From Iris pallida (taxonomy: Eukaryota; Streptophyta; Magnoliopsida; Asparagales; Iridaceae): a DNA stretch of 64,000 nucleotides. The notes below the pieces were generated by a model that did not search any database, was not told the DNA's origin, and saw nothing but the letters and a program-made list of their open reading frames with translations. A program made the position numbers and the translations under genes. Below, in pieces: positions 33,963 to 46,227 of this stretch; position 1 is the stretch's first letter, and each line of letters opens with the position of its first letter. The stretch covers positions 47,231,568-47,295,567 of the forward strand of contig JANAVB010005597.1 in NCBI GenBank assembly GCA_029216955.1, given 5' to 3'.

Positions 33963-36140
33963 ATTATGTCCTGTATAAGTCTTGAGATCATGCGGCCGCA
34001 CGCTTCGACTAGCCAAGGAACTCCGTGCCTCGACGCATCCAAGCGAGCTCCGCGCCACGAGCTTCTACCTGTGCCTGTACATGAAAACTGTGTGGGTGTC
34101 AGTACTCAACTGTACTGGTGGAGTGAGCTCCTCGCCCACCCATACAAAACCGACACGTTCATTTACTTTGTGCAATACAAGTCTCTTTACAATTGTCTTT
34201 CTAGTCTTGCTTTAGGATCCATTTTAGAACAAGACGTCTCGGCCTATACTTAACAATGCAATGACAGGGTCGTACAACGACGGGGTCGTGCCATGCCAAC
34301 GTGTATTTCGATCGAGACAGTGCCTTATCGCTTATGTACTTGACCGAACTTCAACTCGGGATGGCAGGGTCGTGCCATACTCTATTCGTGACTTCAACGC
34401 ATCCAGGACAGTGCTTCGCCGAGGAGCAACTTATGCGAACTCGGCCGTGCCAAGACTTTCAATACTTTCGCGTACCTCTAGACCAATTCTCGTGCCAACG
34501 ACGTCAAGGGGACGACTCGTGTTGGTCGTGCCTCTAGACCTTGCTTCGACTTGTTCGTGCTTCAAGATTAAGGCCGTGCCTCGCTATCAAGACTTATCCA
34601 TGCTACCGCCTTACGGCCTTTCCTGACTTAGACTCAAGACAACTCACATCCAAACTATGCAACTTATATGCCGACAACATAAGACTCGGTGCCACATCTC
34701 ATGCCGAAGTACGTCACCTACGTTACAACCAAATCTTAGGCCCAATATTTTGTGTTCCAACTATACTCACACATTCAACTCGACTTCCTTGATACTCTAC
34801 ACTCAATACTCGACTCAATCCAAAGGCATTTACGCGGATCGCCGCTCATACCGACTCATCTATATGAATTAGTCACTAGCGTCCAGCGTTATAATGGACT
34901 TGGCTCAGGGGATTCGGTCCGCCCTTCCACGGGTAGCTAGCCCCGGAAGCGCCGAATTCTCCCATACGGTTATCCAGCATCATTCTTTTTTTAGCCAACT
35001 CGCTTCCCCCAGGCCGATATGATCCCGGCGCTCCGATGATCACTCGAGAAGACTTCCACCTTGTAAAAGTTGTCCAATGACCATGCAAGACTCGACTCGA
35101 AATGACGTCTCACATAGTCAATCTACTTCTAGTGTTACCATCTCTTTCAGGGCTAAGTTCAACACTTCTCACTTCTGAGACCTTGCCTCGGCGACCCAGT
35201 CGCGAGCATTCTTCTTTCTTGCCCTATTATTTCACTCAACTCAAGAACAACTATTGAAACACTTTCCAAAACTCAATAAATCAACCGTGACCCGTGCCTA
35301 AGACAGACCTTGTTCTCTAGGCGACGCTATCGCTCAAGTCATATATCTTATACGACGAGCCTTATTCTCGAGGGACTACGTGACTTGACAACCGCAGATA
35401 GAGCGGGACAGTGCTAGAAATGGCTTAGACCGACTGGCATAACTTTGCCTAACTTATTTGTGCAGCGACTTGACAAGCAAAGGCTACGCCAAGCTTTGCA
35501 TCGAGGAAACGTGTCGTGCACGCGATCGACTTGAACGACCAAGTTCTCGGGTGCCTAGACTTAAGCCGACAGCCGTGCAAGATGACTTAACTCACGGGAC
35601 GTGCGAATGCTATGCCAAGCCTTGGACGAAGGGACCGGGCATACATTTTCAAGCATTCATGCGGGCGACGCCTTTGACTTAGGCTTATTCGAGTGTCGGG
35701 GCAAAACGACGGGACAGTGCATGCTTTATCAAGCATTCAAGTGGAAGACGCCTTTGACTTAGGCTCATTCGAATGTCGGGGCAACTTAGCAACTTAGGCC
35801 AATTTTCTTCTCCCAAGCCACGTGACGAAGGATCGAGTGTATTTTGAAAGCACGATGAGCCGACTTCTAAGCAGACCGTGGGACCATTTTCCATGTTCTA
35901 GGACATTCCGACAGGTCGGGATTATTCCCTTAGCTATGTGGATGCGTCTCTTTTATTAACAATCCTAACTTGTGCAAGTTGAAAACATGCGAGTTATTAA
36001 GTGAAGGCTAAGATGAGGCGGGCTCTCCGAAACTACCCCACCTGAGCGAGGAGTCGCCTCGACCGAGCGAGCCTCCAAGTAGCCGTTGTAAGGCTAAGTC
36101 TGAACGCCGTCGGCGTTTCGATTCCTCCGAGACTTTGCGG
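33963..36140 (-). repeat. LTR-like repeat unit, later part of the 21656 family
   Basis: Starting immediately after the Tekay-type LTR end, this stretch aligns from its first bases with the part of copy 1 that begins near 21975 (ATTATGTC, then CCAAGG, then TACTGGTGGAG-like words). It runs in step to the GATTATTCCCTTAGCTATGT segment and beyond. It may be the rest of the unit begun at 23694, split by the insertions between. No coding region is supported. Confidence 0.45.
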
Positions 36141-37826
36141 GACGGGGCACTACATCATACATCACTCAGAACAAGTCTCGTCCTCGAGACTTTCCTGAAG
36201 GCAAGCCATCCTACTATTTCTATGGCCAAGACTTAATCGTGCCTTGACACGGAGCTAAAACCGTCGTGCGAGGTACGCCATAACTTATCATGCACACTCC
36301 GCCTACGCGTTTCTTCGATTCCGAGCCACGCTCGTACTATCATCAATATTTTTTCTTAACACGATCTTAAATTCGCGACACTCTTCCATTCCTCATGTCT
36401 TCCTTGAACTCAACGTATTTGGTTGGAACGTGCACGCATTCCAGGCGTCCCCAAAATATATGTATTCAGCCAAGCCGCATGATAGAGAATTCGTCATTCT
36501 CACTCGAGTCGCATCGTATACATATTCAGGCGTCCCTGAAATATATGCATGTCAGCCAAATCCCGTGAGGGGTATTCCTATATTTGTGATTTATACTATC
36601 CATTCATACCAATCCTCAAGATCAATCTTTCGATTGATAACTCTTGAAACATGGCGTCTCGCCTAACCGCTAGGCCATTTCTCAAGGCTAAGTCAATGTC
36701 AGGATTGGAATCATAGTTCTCCAAAAATAATACCAACACTGATCCCAATCCTAGGGTCTAACCAAAGTCGGTAGTACGACATTTTTCTATCCAAGCTAGC
36801 GTCACTCAGATTTCTAAACATCGGACACGATCACCTATTCGCATCAATGCATTCGTTGCGCGTATTCGAATCCATTCAAAACACCAATTCTAACCAATTC
36901 ATGTATTCGATCACGAGGTCGTCTAGCTTTGACAATATGTTGTACCCCAATCTCACGCGAGTCCGATTATCCACGGTGGTTCATGAATCACTATGCAACG
37001 CTCTCGCGGAATAATCATTCTCATCGGGGCGTAACTCTTATTTGAGTCTAGACTAATTCATTTTCGATACGCGGATTGAACCTACTCGATCCACAAGTTC
37101 GACCGTCACGCACGCTAAGTCATTCTCGAGTCCACCTTCGTGTCAAACCATAAGTCGATGCATCAAATTTTCACGCCATGCAAGTTCAATCACCCCCGCT
37201 GTATGAATCACCATACCAGCGCTTACGCGGAGTGATCGTCCTAATCGGCATGACGCATGTACGAGGTTGGGGTTGCGCTCGCATAAGACAAGAACGTCAA
37301 TGTTGTGGTCATCTACGAAGCAAATCTAAATATTTTATTTTCCTCCAAGCCATGATCTTACTTCGATATTCCGATCGTCATTCGTTCAACTATAAAACCC
37401 TCGAGCCATGTCAATATTTTTCTCGACACATTTCAACATCTCGAGTATAGCATCCATCGAAACAATAACATTTGCACGATCGTCATTCGCCGAGTCAGAG
37501 TACCCCCTAGTTATCGTATATCAATCCTTGATACGCCTCAATACCATCGACGATATGCATAACCTGACGATCTTCCTTTGCAACCAATTTCAAGTCGTGA
37601 GACTGATGCTATTGTCCGAACTGGATATACCATAATTCCTCAATATTCAAGATCAAGTTCGATCGCTATTCCTCAAGCTAGTTTCAATATCGTTGTCGAA
37701 AACTCAAGTCACATTTCATTTGACTCAATCCGAAATCGCACGTGTGATTTACTAGATTTTCTCGATCAAGACATTCATTTTCATTTATCGTTTCAAATCG
37801 TTTTCTAACTTGCGTTGCCCATTGAC
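36141..37826. other. Old repeat fragments, no recognised gene
   Basis: GGAGTGATCGTCCTAATCGG near 37220 and a weaker match near 37000 echo the head of the 23694 repeat (GGAGTGATCGTCCT), so this is more of the same old repeat family. No protein was recognised. Confidence 0.35.
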
Positions 37827-37831
37827 AAGTT

Positions 37832-38782
37832 TGTTGGCCCATTTGGTCATATGGTCAAACCTGATTTTAATAATTGAATAAACTCTGTCTGTAATTTCTT
37901 ATGCAATATATTTTCATTTTATTTGAGTCTAGAAATATGTTGTACACCGAGTCGTACTGGCAAATAGGCTACCCTCAAATGAGTTCAAAATGTTTTTAAA
38001 ATGACCTCTCAAAAAGGTTTACAAAAAGGTTTTCAAAAATCACCAAAAAGCTTTTTTAAAACCCTGACTAAACCCTGACAGAACTCGGACCGAGTTCGGC
38101 CAGAGTTCGGCCAGAGTTCGGTTAGTGGCCGTTTTGATTTTGAATCCTTGGAGCTTGGTCCTCCTGCAGTTGCGGATTTGACCGAGATTTGCTCATAGAG
38201 TTCTGTCCGAATTCTGCCCGAATTCTGTCAGAAGTCTGCCTTTGAAATTCCTATAAATAGAGAAGGATTTCGATCATTTCGACTCACTCATTCACTTTCA
38301 ATCTTCTCTCTATCTAAAGCTTTCAGTCTTTCAAAGAGTTTTCTAGAGCTTTCAATTTCAGATCCCAAGCCAATTACAATCCTCTAGTCGATTTGCCAGT
38401 GCGGTACGGTCTAGAAGTTTCTGAGAGATTATAATCAGAAGGCTTGATTGAAGAATACCTCTTCACATTTGAAGTTGGACGAGTTCTTCGTATCAAAGCT
38501 CGCGTTGTAGAAGTTGCAAGGACTTCGTAAGAAAACTTACGGTTTTTCCAATAGTGGATTCAACTGGTAGCAAGAGTTCTACCGACTGGATTAGTCCTCA
38601 ACAGAGGGATACCAGTATACATCGCTGTATTTGCGTTTGCTCTATTAACTCTGTCTTTACTTTATTTCAGTTGTGATTAATATTTTGTGATTGTGCTGCT
38701 AACTTTTTTAATTAGCATTATTCCGCTGCCAACTCTATTCACCCCCCTCTAGAGTATTACGCTTTACTATTTCGTTCCTACA
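37832..38782 (+). repeat. 5' LTR of the SIRE-type element
   Basis: 951 bp from TGTTGGCCC to CTACA. Compared with the 3' LTR it lacks 101 bp near its start. The missing segment in the 3' copy is bordered by GTCTG on both sides, the mark of a short-homology deletion. It carries one extra 11-bp GAGTTCGGCCA unit and lacks a 12-bp unit. A TATA box (TATAAATA) lies at 38253-38260. Confidence 0.93.
38253..38260 (+). promoter_or_regulatory. TATA box of the SIRE-type 5' LTR
   Basis: TATAAATA followed by GAGAAGG and a leader rich in CTTTC words; the same site lies at 46750-46757 in the 3' LTR. Confidence 0.7.
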
Positions 38783-38784
38783 AT

Positions 38785-38796
38785 TGGTATCAGAGC
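38785..38796 (+). other. Primer binding site of the SIRE-type element
   Basis: TGGTATCAGAGC, a perfect match to the plant copia initiator-Met tRNA site, two bases after the LTR end. Confidence 0.93.
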
Positions 38797-38877
38797 GGGT
38801 GTTACAGGTAAAGCAAAGGTAACAGTGCAATTATTTATTCATTTTAATTAACTGTTATATAGATCACAGCACAACAC

Positions 38878-40715
38878 ATGGCAACTGTGAAATTCACAAG
38901 TGAAGGCCAGGCCACAAACAGACCCCCATTGTTTGATGGTACGAACTATACCTATTGGAAAACACGGATGAGTTTCTTCTTGAAATCACTTGACTTTGAT
39001 TTATGGTCCATTATTCTTGATGGCTATCAAAAGCCACCTCGTATAAATGTTGATGGGGTTTTAGTTGAAAAACCCCACAGCAGATATACAGAGGAAGAAA
39101 AAAAAGGGCCAGTCTTGACGCACGTGCCATTAATGCTCTCTTTTGTGCTTTAGACAGAACTGAATTTAACAGGGTGTCTATCTACACAACGGCTAATGAA
39201 GTATGGAAGCTACTTGAAGTCACACATGAAGGCACGACTCAAGTCAAAGAATCTAAAGTCAGCAGACTTACTCAAGATTATGAGGCGTTCAAGATGAAGC
39301 CCAATGAAACAGTTACACAAATGTTCGAGAGATTCCTGGATATTGTAAATCCTTTGTCCTCCTTAGGCAAAGATTACAGTAACCATGAAAAGATTCGCAA
39401 ACTCCTGCGAACACTTACCAAGAACTGGATTCCGAAGGCTACTGCAATCATTGAAGGGAACGACCTCACAACTATGTTCCTCGAAGTACTCATGGGTAAG
39501 CTACTCACTCATGAACTGGAGCTACAAGATTTTGAAGAGCCTGCACCAAAGGAGAAGACGATCGCTCTCAAGGCTCAGCACAGAAAAGCTGCTGAAGGTG
39601 ACTCAGACAGCAGTGGATCTGACGCTGAAGATCAAGCACTCCTAGCAAGGAAGTTCAAAAGATTTATGAGACATGAGAAGAGAGTCAAAGAGAACAACAG
39701 TAACAGCTGGTATCAAGAAGATGCTGTTTGCTATGGTTGCAAGAAGAAGGGACACATGAAGAAGGATTGTCCCACAAACTCATCATTAAGCAAGAAGAGC
39801 AACAGGTATAAAAAAGGGAACCTGAAGAAATCAACATCTAGGAGATATGCCAACACCAGCATATGGCATGAAAGTGAAGCCAGCGACTCAGAAGACGAAC
39901 AATCAGAAGACGCTGCAAACGTATGCTTTATGGCATCCGATCAGGTACCTACTGAACCTGTAGTTGATACTTATGATGACTTCACCTTTGAGCAATTAGG
40001 AGATGCCTTCAGTGACCTGATGACTGATTACAGGAAACTGCGTAGCAAGTATCAGACCGCTAAGAAGGTACTCAAAGAGTACAAAGGTGAAATAGGTAGA
40101 CTTACCGACCTACTAGCTGAGGTTAGAAATAATGTTAGTGAGTCTGGTGAGCTTTCTTCAACAAAGCTCTTATTACACGAGACTACCAAGTCATCTGAAG
40201 AGAAAGACAAAATTATTGACCAACTCAAGGAAGAACTTTCTATAGAGAAGAAAAGTCTTCAACGTGCACAAATCAGAATGGAATTACTCACTTCTGATTA
40301 TACTAAGTTGTATGACACTTCCAAAAGATTGGAAATTAGGTTAGGAAAACAGCCTGAGCCTGCTGCTTCCTTCCCTAACACGTGTCACTTACCGAAAAAT
40401 CGGAACATTCCCAAGCCAAACACTGTCAGACCTAACCATATAAAACCTTTACCCCAAAAGGTTAAGCCCAAACAAGATTATAGGTATACTTTCTTCTATA
40501 CTAGAAAATCTAAACCTACCAACCATGCACACCACTCAGCTTTCAACACTCGACATGCATTGTGGCCTCATTGGTCATATTTCATCTGCATGTAGAATGA
40601 GAAAGCTTATTGATTTAAATGTTTATGCTTGGATACCTAAAGCTAACAATACAGGACCCTACAAGAAATGGGTACCAAAAGTTTCATCTGCAAACTGTTT
40701 TGTAGGTGGAACACC
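38878..40715 (+). pseudogene. gag of the SIRE-type element (frameshifted)
   Basis: The gag begins with FDGTNYTYWKTRM-type sequence characteristic of copia gag. It continues through a CCHC zinc knuckle (CYGCKKKGHMKKDC, about 39729-39770), a long charged and probably coiled-coil segment (about 39960-40350), and a second knuckle remnant (CGLIGHISSAC, about 40560) whose first cysteine is lost. The frame breaks at the A-run near 39098-39105, where the sequence resumes in another frame before 39174, and again near 40555. SIRE gag proteins are long and carry this second knuckle. It would have built virus-like particles; it cannot be made from this copy as one protein. Confidence 0.85.
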
Positions 40716-41997
40716 CTTCACATGCTAGAAGCAAATGGATTCTCGACAGCGGTTGCTCACGGCATATGACCGGTGACGCTACCCTATTTGCAACACTGTC
40801 GAAGAAAAAGAAGGAAGGCTATGTCTCCTTCGGTAATTACTTGAAAGGGTATATTATTGGTATCGGTGATGTTGGTAAGTCTCCATATCCTGTGATTAAG
40901 GATGTCTGTCTGGTTACCGAGTTGAAACATAATCTACTTTGCATAAGTCATCTAGCTGATCATGGTTATGGCATCAACTTTGACAAAGACAAATGTACTA
41001 TAGTTGATAGCTCAACTGGTAGTACTATCTTTGAAGGTATCAGAGAAGACAATATATATATTTTCTATTTGTTAGAAGAAACTAACATTTCAGGTAGATG
41101 CTTAATGGCCAAAAGTGATGAGAGTCATTTGTGGCATATGAGACTCGGTCACGCTAATATGGATACGATCTCAAGATTATCTACAAAGAAGCTAGTACGC
41201 GGTTTACCGGATATTACATTCAAGAAGGACTCGTATGCAGCCAATGTGAAAAGAACAAAGCTACCAGATCCACATTCAAGTCAGTAAACGCAGTATGTAC
41301 TACTAGACCTATACAATTGCTTCATATGGACTTATTTGGTCCTAGCAGAGTTGCTAGCCTTGGAGGTAAACTTTATGCTTTCGTAATTGTAGATGATTTC
41401 TCTAGATACACGTGGGTATATTTTTTGACACGCAAGAATGATGCATTATCCGAATTTTTCGTCTTTTGCAAGAAGGTACAGAATGAAAAAGGTTACATGA
41501 TCACTCGCATAAGAAGCGATCATGGAGGCGAATTCGAGAATACTGATTTTGAGCAATTTTGTGACACACGCGGTTTTGTACACGAGTTCTTCTGCCCTAG
41601 GACTCCACAACAAAATGGAGTTGTGGAACGTAAGAACAGAACTCTAACCGAAATGGCCAGAGTGATGTTAAACCAGTTTAGTCTACCCAAATATTTCTGG
41701 GCTGAAGCTGTCAACACAGCTTGTTTTGTACTCAATAGAGTTCTTATTCGACCCAAATTGAAGAAGACTCCTTTTGAGTTATGGTTTGATAGAATTCCAT
41801 CTGTTTCATACTTTAGAATTTTTGGCTGTAAATGTTTTATTCTTAATACAAAAGACAATTTGGGAAAATTTGATGAAAAGGCCGATGAAGGTATATTTTT
41901 AGGTTATGCGGCCAAGAGCAAAGGATACAGAGTCTTCAACAAAAGAACCATGATCATCGAAGAGTCAATCAACGTCACCTTTGATGAACTAAATTAG
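40706..41997 (+). pseudogene. Protease and integrase of the SIRE-type element (frameshifted)
   Basis: The protease motif WILDSGCSRHMTG lies at about 40735-40773. The GAG-pre-integrase region has HLWHMRLGHAN (about 41126). The integrase core has DLFGP (about 41325), SDHGGEF (about 41515) and PQQNGVVERKNRT (about 41608), giving the expected D, D, E residues. The frame breaks between about 41240 and 41317, so the second half of the integrase zinc site is out of frame. A TAG at 41995-41997 ends this part; the same frame reopens at 41998. Confidence 0.88.
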
Positions 41998-43785
41998 ATG
42001 ACGATCGATGACAATGACGAAGATCCAACTGTACCAAGCTCAACATCAGCTGAACCTCAACCAAGCTCTGCACTAGCTGAACCTCCTAGAGAAGATCAAG
42101 GAACCAGCTACCTTCAGAATTTACCGAAAAGGTTGAAATTTACAGCTGATCATCCAAAAGATTTGGTAATTGGTGATATTACCAAAGGAGTAAGTACTCG
42201 TACATCCAGTAGAGATATTGTTTCTAGTGTTGCATTTATTTCACAGCTAGAACCCAAAACTATTGATGAAGCATGTAGTGATAGCTTTTGGATAGATGCT
42301 ATGCAAGAGAAATTAAACCAATTTGAACGGAATCAAGTTTGGGAACTTGTTTCCAGGCCTATTGATCATCCGGTCATTGGCACCCGTTGGGTATTCCGAA
42401 ATAAACTAAATGAGAATGGTTTAGTGACTCGTAATAAGGCTCGACTCGTAGCTCAAGGATACAATCAAGAAGAAGGTATCGACTACGATGAGACTTATGC
42501 TCCAGTTGCGAGATTAGAATTCATTCGCATGTTATGTGCATTTGCATGTTTTCATGATTTTAAACTTTTTCAAATGGATGTCAAGAGTGCTTTTTTTAAA
42601 TAGTTTTATAAAAGAAGAAGTTTTTGTAGCACAACCTCCAGGTTTTACAGATTTCAAAAATCCTGATCATGTTTTCAAGTTGAAGAAAGCCTTATACGGT
42701 TTAAAACAAGCCCCTCGTGCTTGGTATGATCGTTTAAGCTCTTTTCTACTTGACAATAGTTTTTCAAAAGGCAAGGTTGACACTACACTGTTTATTAAGT
42801 CTTTTAATAGCAAACTTCTTTTAATTCAAATCTATGTTGATGATATTATATTTGGATCTACTAATGAATCTCTGTGTCAAGAATTTTCTAAGTGTATGCA
42901 GAATGAGTTTGAGATGAGCATGATGGGAGAGCTAAAATTCTTTCTCGGATTGCAAATCAAACAAACTGATAATGGGACATTTATAAATCAAGCCAAGTAT
43001 ACAAAAGACCTGCTAAAGAAGTTTGATCTGGACAATGTCAAACCTATTGGCACTCCAATGGCAACTTCAACAAAGCTTGATTCAGATGAACAAGGCAAGC
43101 CAGTCGACACACGTAAGTATCGAGGTATAATTGGTAGTTTACTTTATTTAACTGCTAGTCGTCCAGATATAATGTTTAGTGTTTGCCTGTGTGCACGTTT
43201 TCAAGCTAACCCAAAGGAATCACATCTGTCCGCAGTTAAGCGCATCTTTCGATACCTTAAGGGCACTTCTTCTGTTGGCTTGTGGTATCCCAAAATAAGT
43301 CCTTTGACCTTATTGGTTATTCGGATGCAGATTTTGCTGGATGCAAAGTTGATAGAAAAAGTACCAGTGGCACATATCATTTCTTAGACAAGGCTTTAGT
43401 CTCATGGTTTAGTAAAAAGCAAAATTCTGTAGCCATATCAACAATAGAGGCTGAGTACATCGCCACAGGACGTTGTTGTGCTCAGATTTTGTGGATGAAA
43501 CAAACCCTAGAAGACTATGATTTATTTTACACACATATTCCCATTTTCTGTGATAACACGAGCACTATTAATTTGACTAAGAATCCAGTATGTCACTCTC
43601 GTACTAAACATATCGAGATTAGACATCGCTTTCTTAGAGATCATCATCAAAATGGAGATATAAACCTTGTGTACATAGATACTGAAAATCAACTAGCTGA
43701 CATCTTCACTAAACCTCTAGCGGAAGATCGTTTCAATTATTTACGTCGAGAATTAGGAATTTTGGACGTCAATAATATTAATTAA
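41998..43785 (+). pseudogene. Reverse transcriptase and RNase H of the SIRE-type element (frameshifted)
   Basis: The RT is recognisable from GTRWVFRNK (about 42379) and KARLVAQGY (about 42436) through QMDVKSAF (about 42572), the LYGLKQAPRAWYDRL block (about 42692) and YVDDIIFGS (about 42834). RNase H follows with GYSDADFAG (about 43315), AISTIEAEYIA (about 43434) and HSRTKHIEIR (about 43597). The frame is lost at a run of seven T near 42590-42598 (one T too many) and at a short A-run near 43293 (one A too few). Both are homopolymer slips. The catalytic Asp and Glu residues themselves remain. Confidence 0.9.
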
Positions 43786-44396
43786 TTTTGTTTTATGATT
43801 ATATATCATTACGCAAAAACTGTGTTAGAGACAAGCCAATAAAGAGTCTGTCTGTTACCACAACTACGGTTGAAGCGAAGCGGTACTTAAGAGTTCCCCG
43901 GTGAACCTCCGCCAGCTGGGACAGTACTCCTACAGCTAATCTGAAACAGTCGCTGTGTAACGACATTTAATCTATAAAATAATATTAATTATGTTAATTG
44001 AAGTTGAAATGACTAATCTTTGAATTAAATATTTGAAATGAGACAATGAAAAAGAATGGCTAAAATCAACTTTAAAGAACCCTAGGCGAATTCGGCCAGA
44101 GCTCTGACCGAATTCGGCCCGAGTTCGGTTGAGGGTGTCTGGTTATATATACAGAACACGAGCAGTCCTTCTTCTTCATTGCTTCTAAACTATTCACAGC
44201 AGCAGCAGCAGCCGCGAAGGAGCCCCGAACCCTAGCTTTTTACCACCCTCTTTCTTCCAATCCAAGTGGTAAAATCAATCCAAAATTTGGATTCGTGCGG
44301 AGTTCGCCATTCTCTTCGACATACTTTGATCTCGGGAGGTATAACCCCATCTTTCTCCACTTTTTAATTAGTGCATTTTTATTTCAATTTGCACAA
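43786..44396 (+). promoter_or_regulatory. Spacer with TATA-like promoter before the 3' ORF
   Basis: This non-coding stretch between the pol stop and the extra ORF holds a GAATTCGGCC/GAGTTCGG cluster at 44087-44130. A TATATATA box follows at about 44143, then a CAGCAGCAGCAG leader. The arrangement suggests a separate promoter for the downstream ORF. That is inference; SIRE extra ORFs are usually thought to be expressed by readthrough or splicing. Confidence 0.4.
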
Positions 44397-45701
44397 ATGG
44401 CACCCAAATTCAATCCATCAAAGAGGAAGAAGACGAACCCTAGCGAGGAAGGGTCATCTTCGCATCCGCATACGGATTCCCTCTTCTTGCCGGTCCAAAC
44501 GAACGACGGTGCGTTCGACGGGTTTTTTTTTCAAATCCTAGACCAAGCCTTACTGTGGTATGGAGACTTCTCCATGAGATCCATATGCACAGGCGCTCCA
44601 GTCAAATGGACTGTATTTCCTGATCATCGTCATTTCTTTGAGGCATTAGGGTTACATCTTTTTGTCAAAATCTGCTTCCCTATAGCAACTAATGCCATTA
44701 GATTATTTTATTGCAATCTCATATTAAACAATTTTGATGTGAGCACTCGTGTTGGAGGTATTGAAATCAATTTCAATGATAACCTCTTAGTGGAGATCCT
44801 TGGTATCCCTAACGAAAGTGAACCGCTAGTAGACATCACTGAATTTGATTTTCCCGAAGGCACGACACTCGCCAGTTTCAAAGCGAAAATCTGTGCACCT
44901 GATAGAGTACGCTCTGGAAAGTTCAAGGCTAACAACCTGAACTTGTTTAACTATGAATTGTATCGCATCATCTATTCCACTATCCTTCCAAAATTTACTT
45001 CAAAGGATGATGTGACTTCTCTTGAGCTGTCCGCCATGTACCACATTCTTAAGGGGATTCCATTTTCTGCCCCTAAGACCATGATTCAGATGATGGGTCG
45101 TTGTCGTACAAGAGAAAGAAATCCCTCTTACGCGATGATTCTTCCACGCATCTTTCAGCTCTTCGATATCGATCTGTCGACTTGTACTCAGGATCCTGAG
45201 CCCAAGTTTCTTCAGTTATCTCGTCGTAGCATGACTGCTTCAGCTCCACCTCCTGCTCCTCCTACTGCACCTCCTCCACCACCTCATCAGTATGCCATGA
45301 CATTTGAGGGCATACATCATCATTTATCTGCTTTGTACGTCTTGATGACGGACATGGCTCGCAAGCGTGAGTTTCGCGACGTCACCCGCTATCAGGCGCT
45401 TGCAAACTCCTTAGCTGATCTTCGTTTCGCCCAGACTGGTTATTCAGCCGGTTCCATCCCTAGAGATCCAGCTTTCTCCGGTTACCGCTGTGAGGATGAG
45501 GCTGTTCATGCCTACTTCCAGTCCGGTAATGCCTATGATTGGTACCGTCCTGACCGTGCTCCACATCGTGATTATGTTGGTGAGTTCTATGCTGGCGCCC
45601 CTCCACATCCTTCTGGCGCTGGTACCTCTGGAGCTGGTACTTCAGGACATACTGGTAGAGCTGCTGATGATGATGATGAGGATGATGATGAGGAGATGTG
45701 A
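44397..45701 (+). CDS. Extra 3' ORF of SIRE-type element (plant-transposon-protein-like)
   Basis: An intact frame downstream of pol, where SIRE elements carry the ORF often called env-like. I take the ATG at 44397 (MAPKFNPSKRKK, a basic start) as likely; the frame is open from an upstream ATG at 44295 that would add a hydrophobic stretch. From 44397 it encodes 434 residues. The middle (about 90-260) resembles the plant transposon-associated domain found in many such ORFs, with LFNYELYRIIYSTILPK and SAMYHILKG-like sequence. It is followed by a PPPAPP tract and a Gly-rich then acidic tail (DDDDEDDDEEM). I see no signal peptide or membrane anchor from the 44397 start, so an envelope role is not supported. 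It stayed open while gag-pol collected many frameshifts. Confidence 0.75.
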   Translation: MAPKFNPSKRKKTNPSEEGSSSHPHTDSLFLPVQTNDGAFDGFFFQILDQALLWYGDFSMRSICTGAPVKWTVFPDHRHFFEALGLHLFVKICFPIATNAIRLFYCNLILNNFDVSTRVGGIEINFNDNLLVEILGIPNESEPLVDITEFDFPEGTTLASFKAKICAPDRVRSGKFKANNLNLFNYELYRIIYSTILPKFTSKDDVTSLELSAMYHILKGIPFSAPKTMIQMMGRCRTRERNPSYAMILPRIFQLFDIDLSTCTQDPEPKFLQLSRRSMTASAPPPAPPTAPPPPPHQYAMTFEGIHHHLSALYVLMTDMARKREFRDVTRYQALANSLADLRFAQTGYSAGSIPRDPAFSGYRCEDEAVHAYFQSGNAYDWYRPDRAPHRDYVGEFYAGAPPHPSGAGTSGAGTSGHTGRAADDDDEDDDEEM

Positions 45702-46227
45702 CTATGTGATTTTGAGTGATATTTTATTGTGCACTTGAAAATGCTCCGACATTCCAAGTTATTATCAGTACTTTTTTATTAGCACTTTTTAGTATGCTTC
45801 AGTACTCTTTTCTTTCATAGACATGTTTATTATGCCTCAGTTTATGGCATTCAGTTTATTTCAACACTATGTTTCAGTCTCAGTTTATGCTAGCACTATT
45901 TCTTATATTGCTTCATTCTTTATAACTGCCTGTGAAATTACATGCATGTGATGATTTTTCTTACAATACATGCCTGTAATATTTCTCTAATTTTATGCCT
46001 TATTTCTTTTATATATGTTTTCTCACTATTTGTTACTTATGCATTTGATTGCGGGGGAGCTTTATCTTTTGCAATTATTTTGCTAAGTGACAAAGGGGGA
46101 GAAAATTAAAGATCTAACATTTTTTTGAGATAATACAGGATATGAACAATTCTACTTCTTTTTGATATTTTGAACAAGCTTAATGTTATATCATTCATAG
46201 TTTGACAATTATCAAAATGGGGGAGAT
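45702..46227 (+). other. 3' untranslated region with repeated polypurine tracts
   Basis: T-rich DNA with three GGGGGAG words, at about 46051, 46095 and 46219. The last one, GGGGGAGAT (46219-46227), abuts the 3' LTR and is the functional-looking polypurine tract. Multiple tracts are typical of SIRE elements. Confidence 0.8.

Noticed and set aside
44295..45701. Retroviral envelope protein
   Set aside because: Position matches the so-called env-like ORF of SIRE, but there is no signal peptide, cleavage site or membrane anchor from the likely start at 44397; the hydrophobic stretch appears only if an upstream ATG is used.
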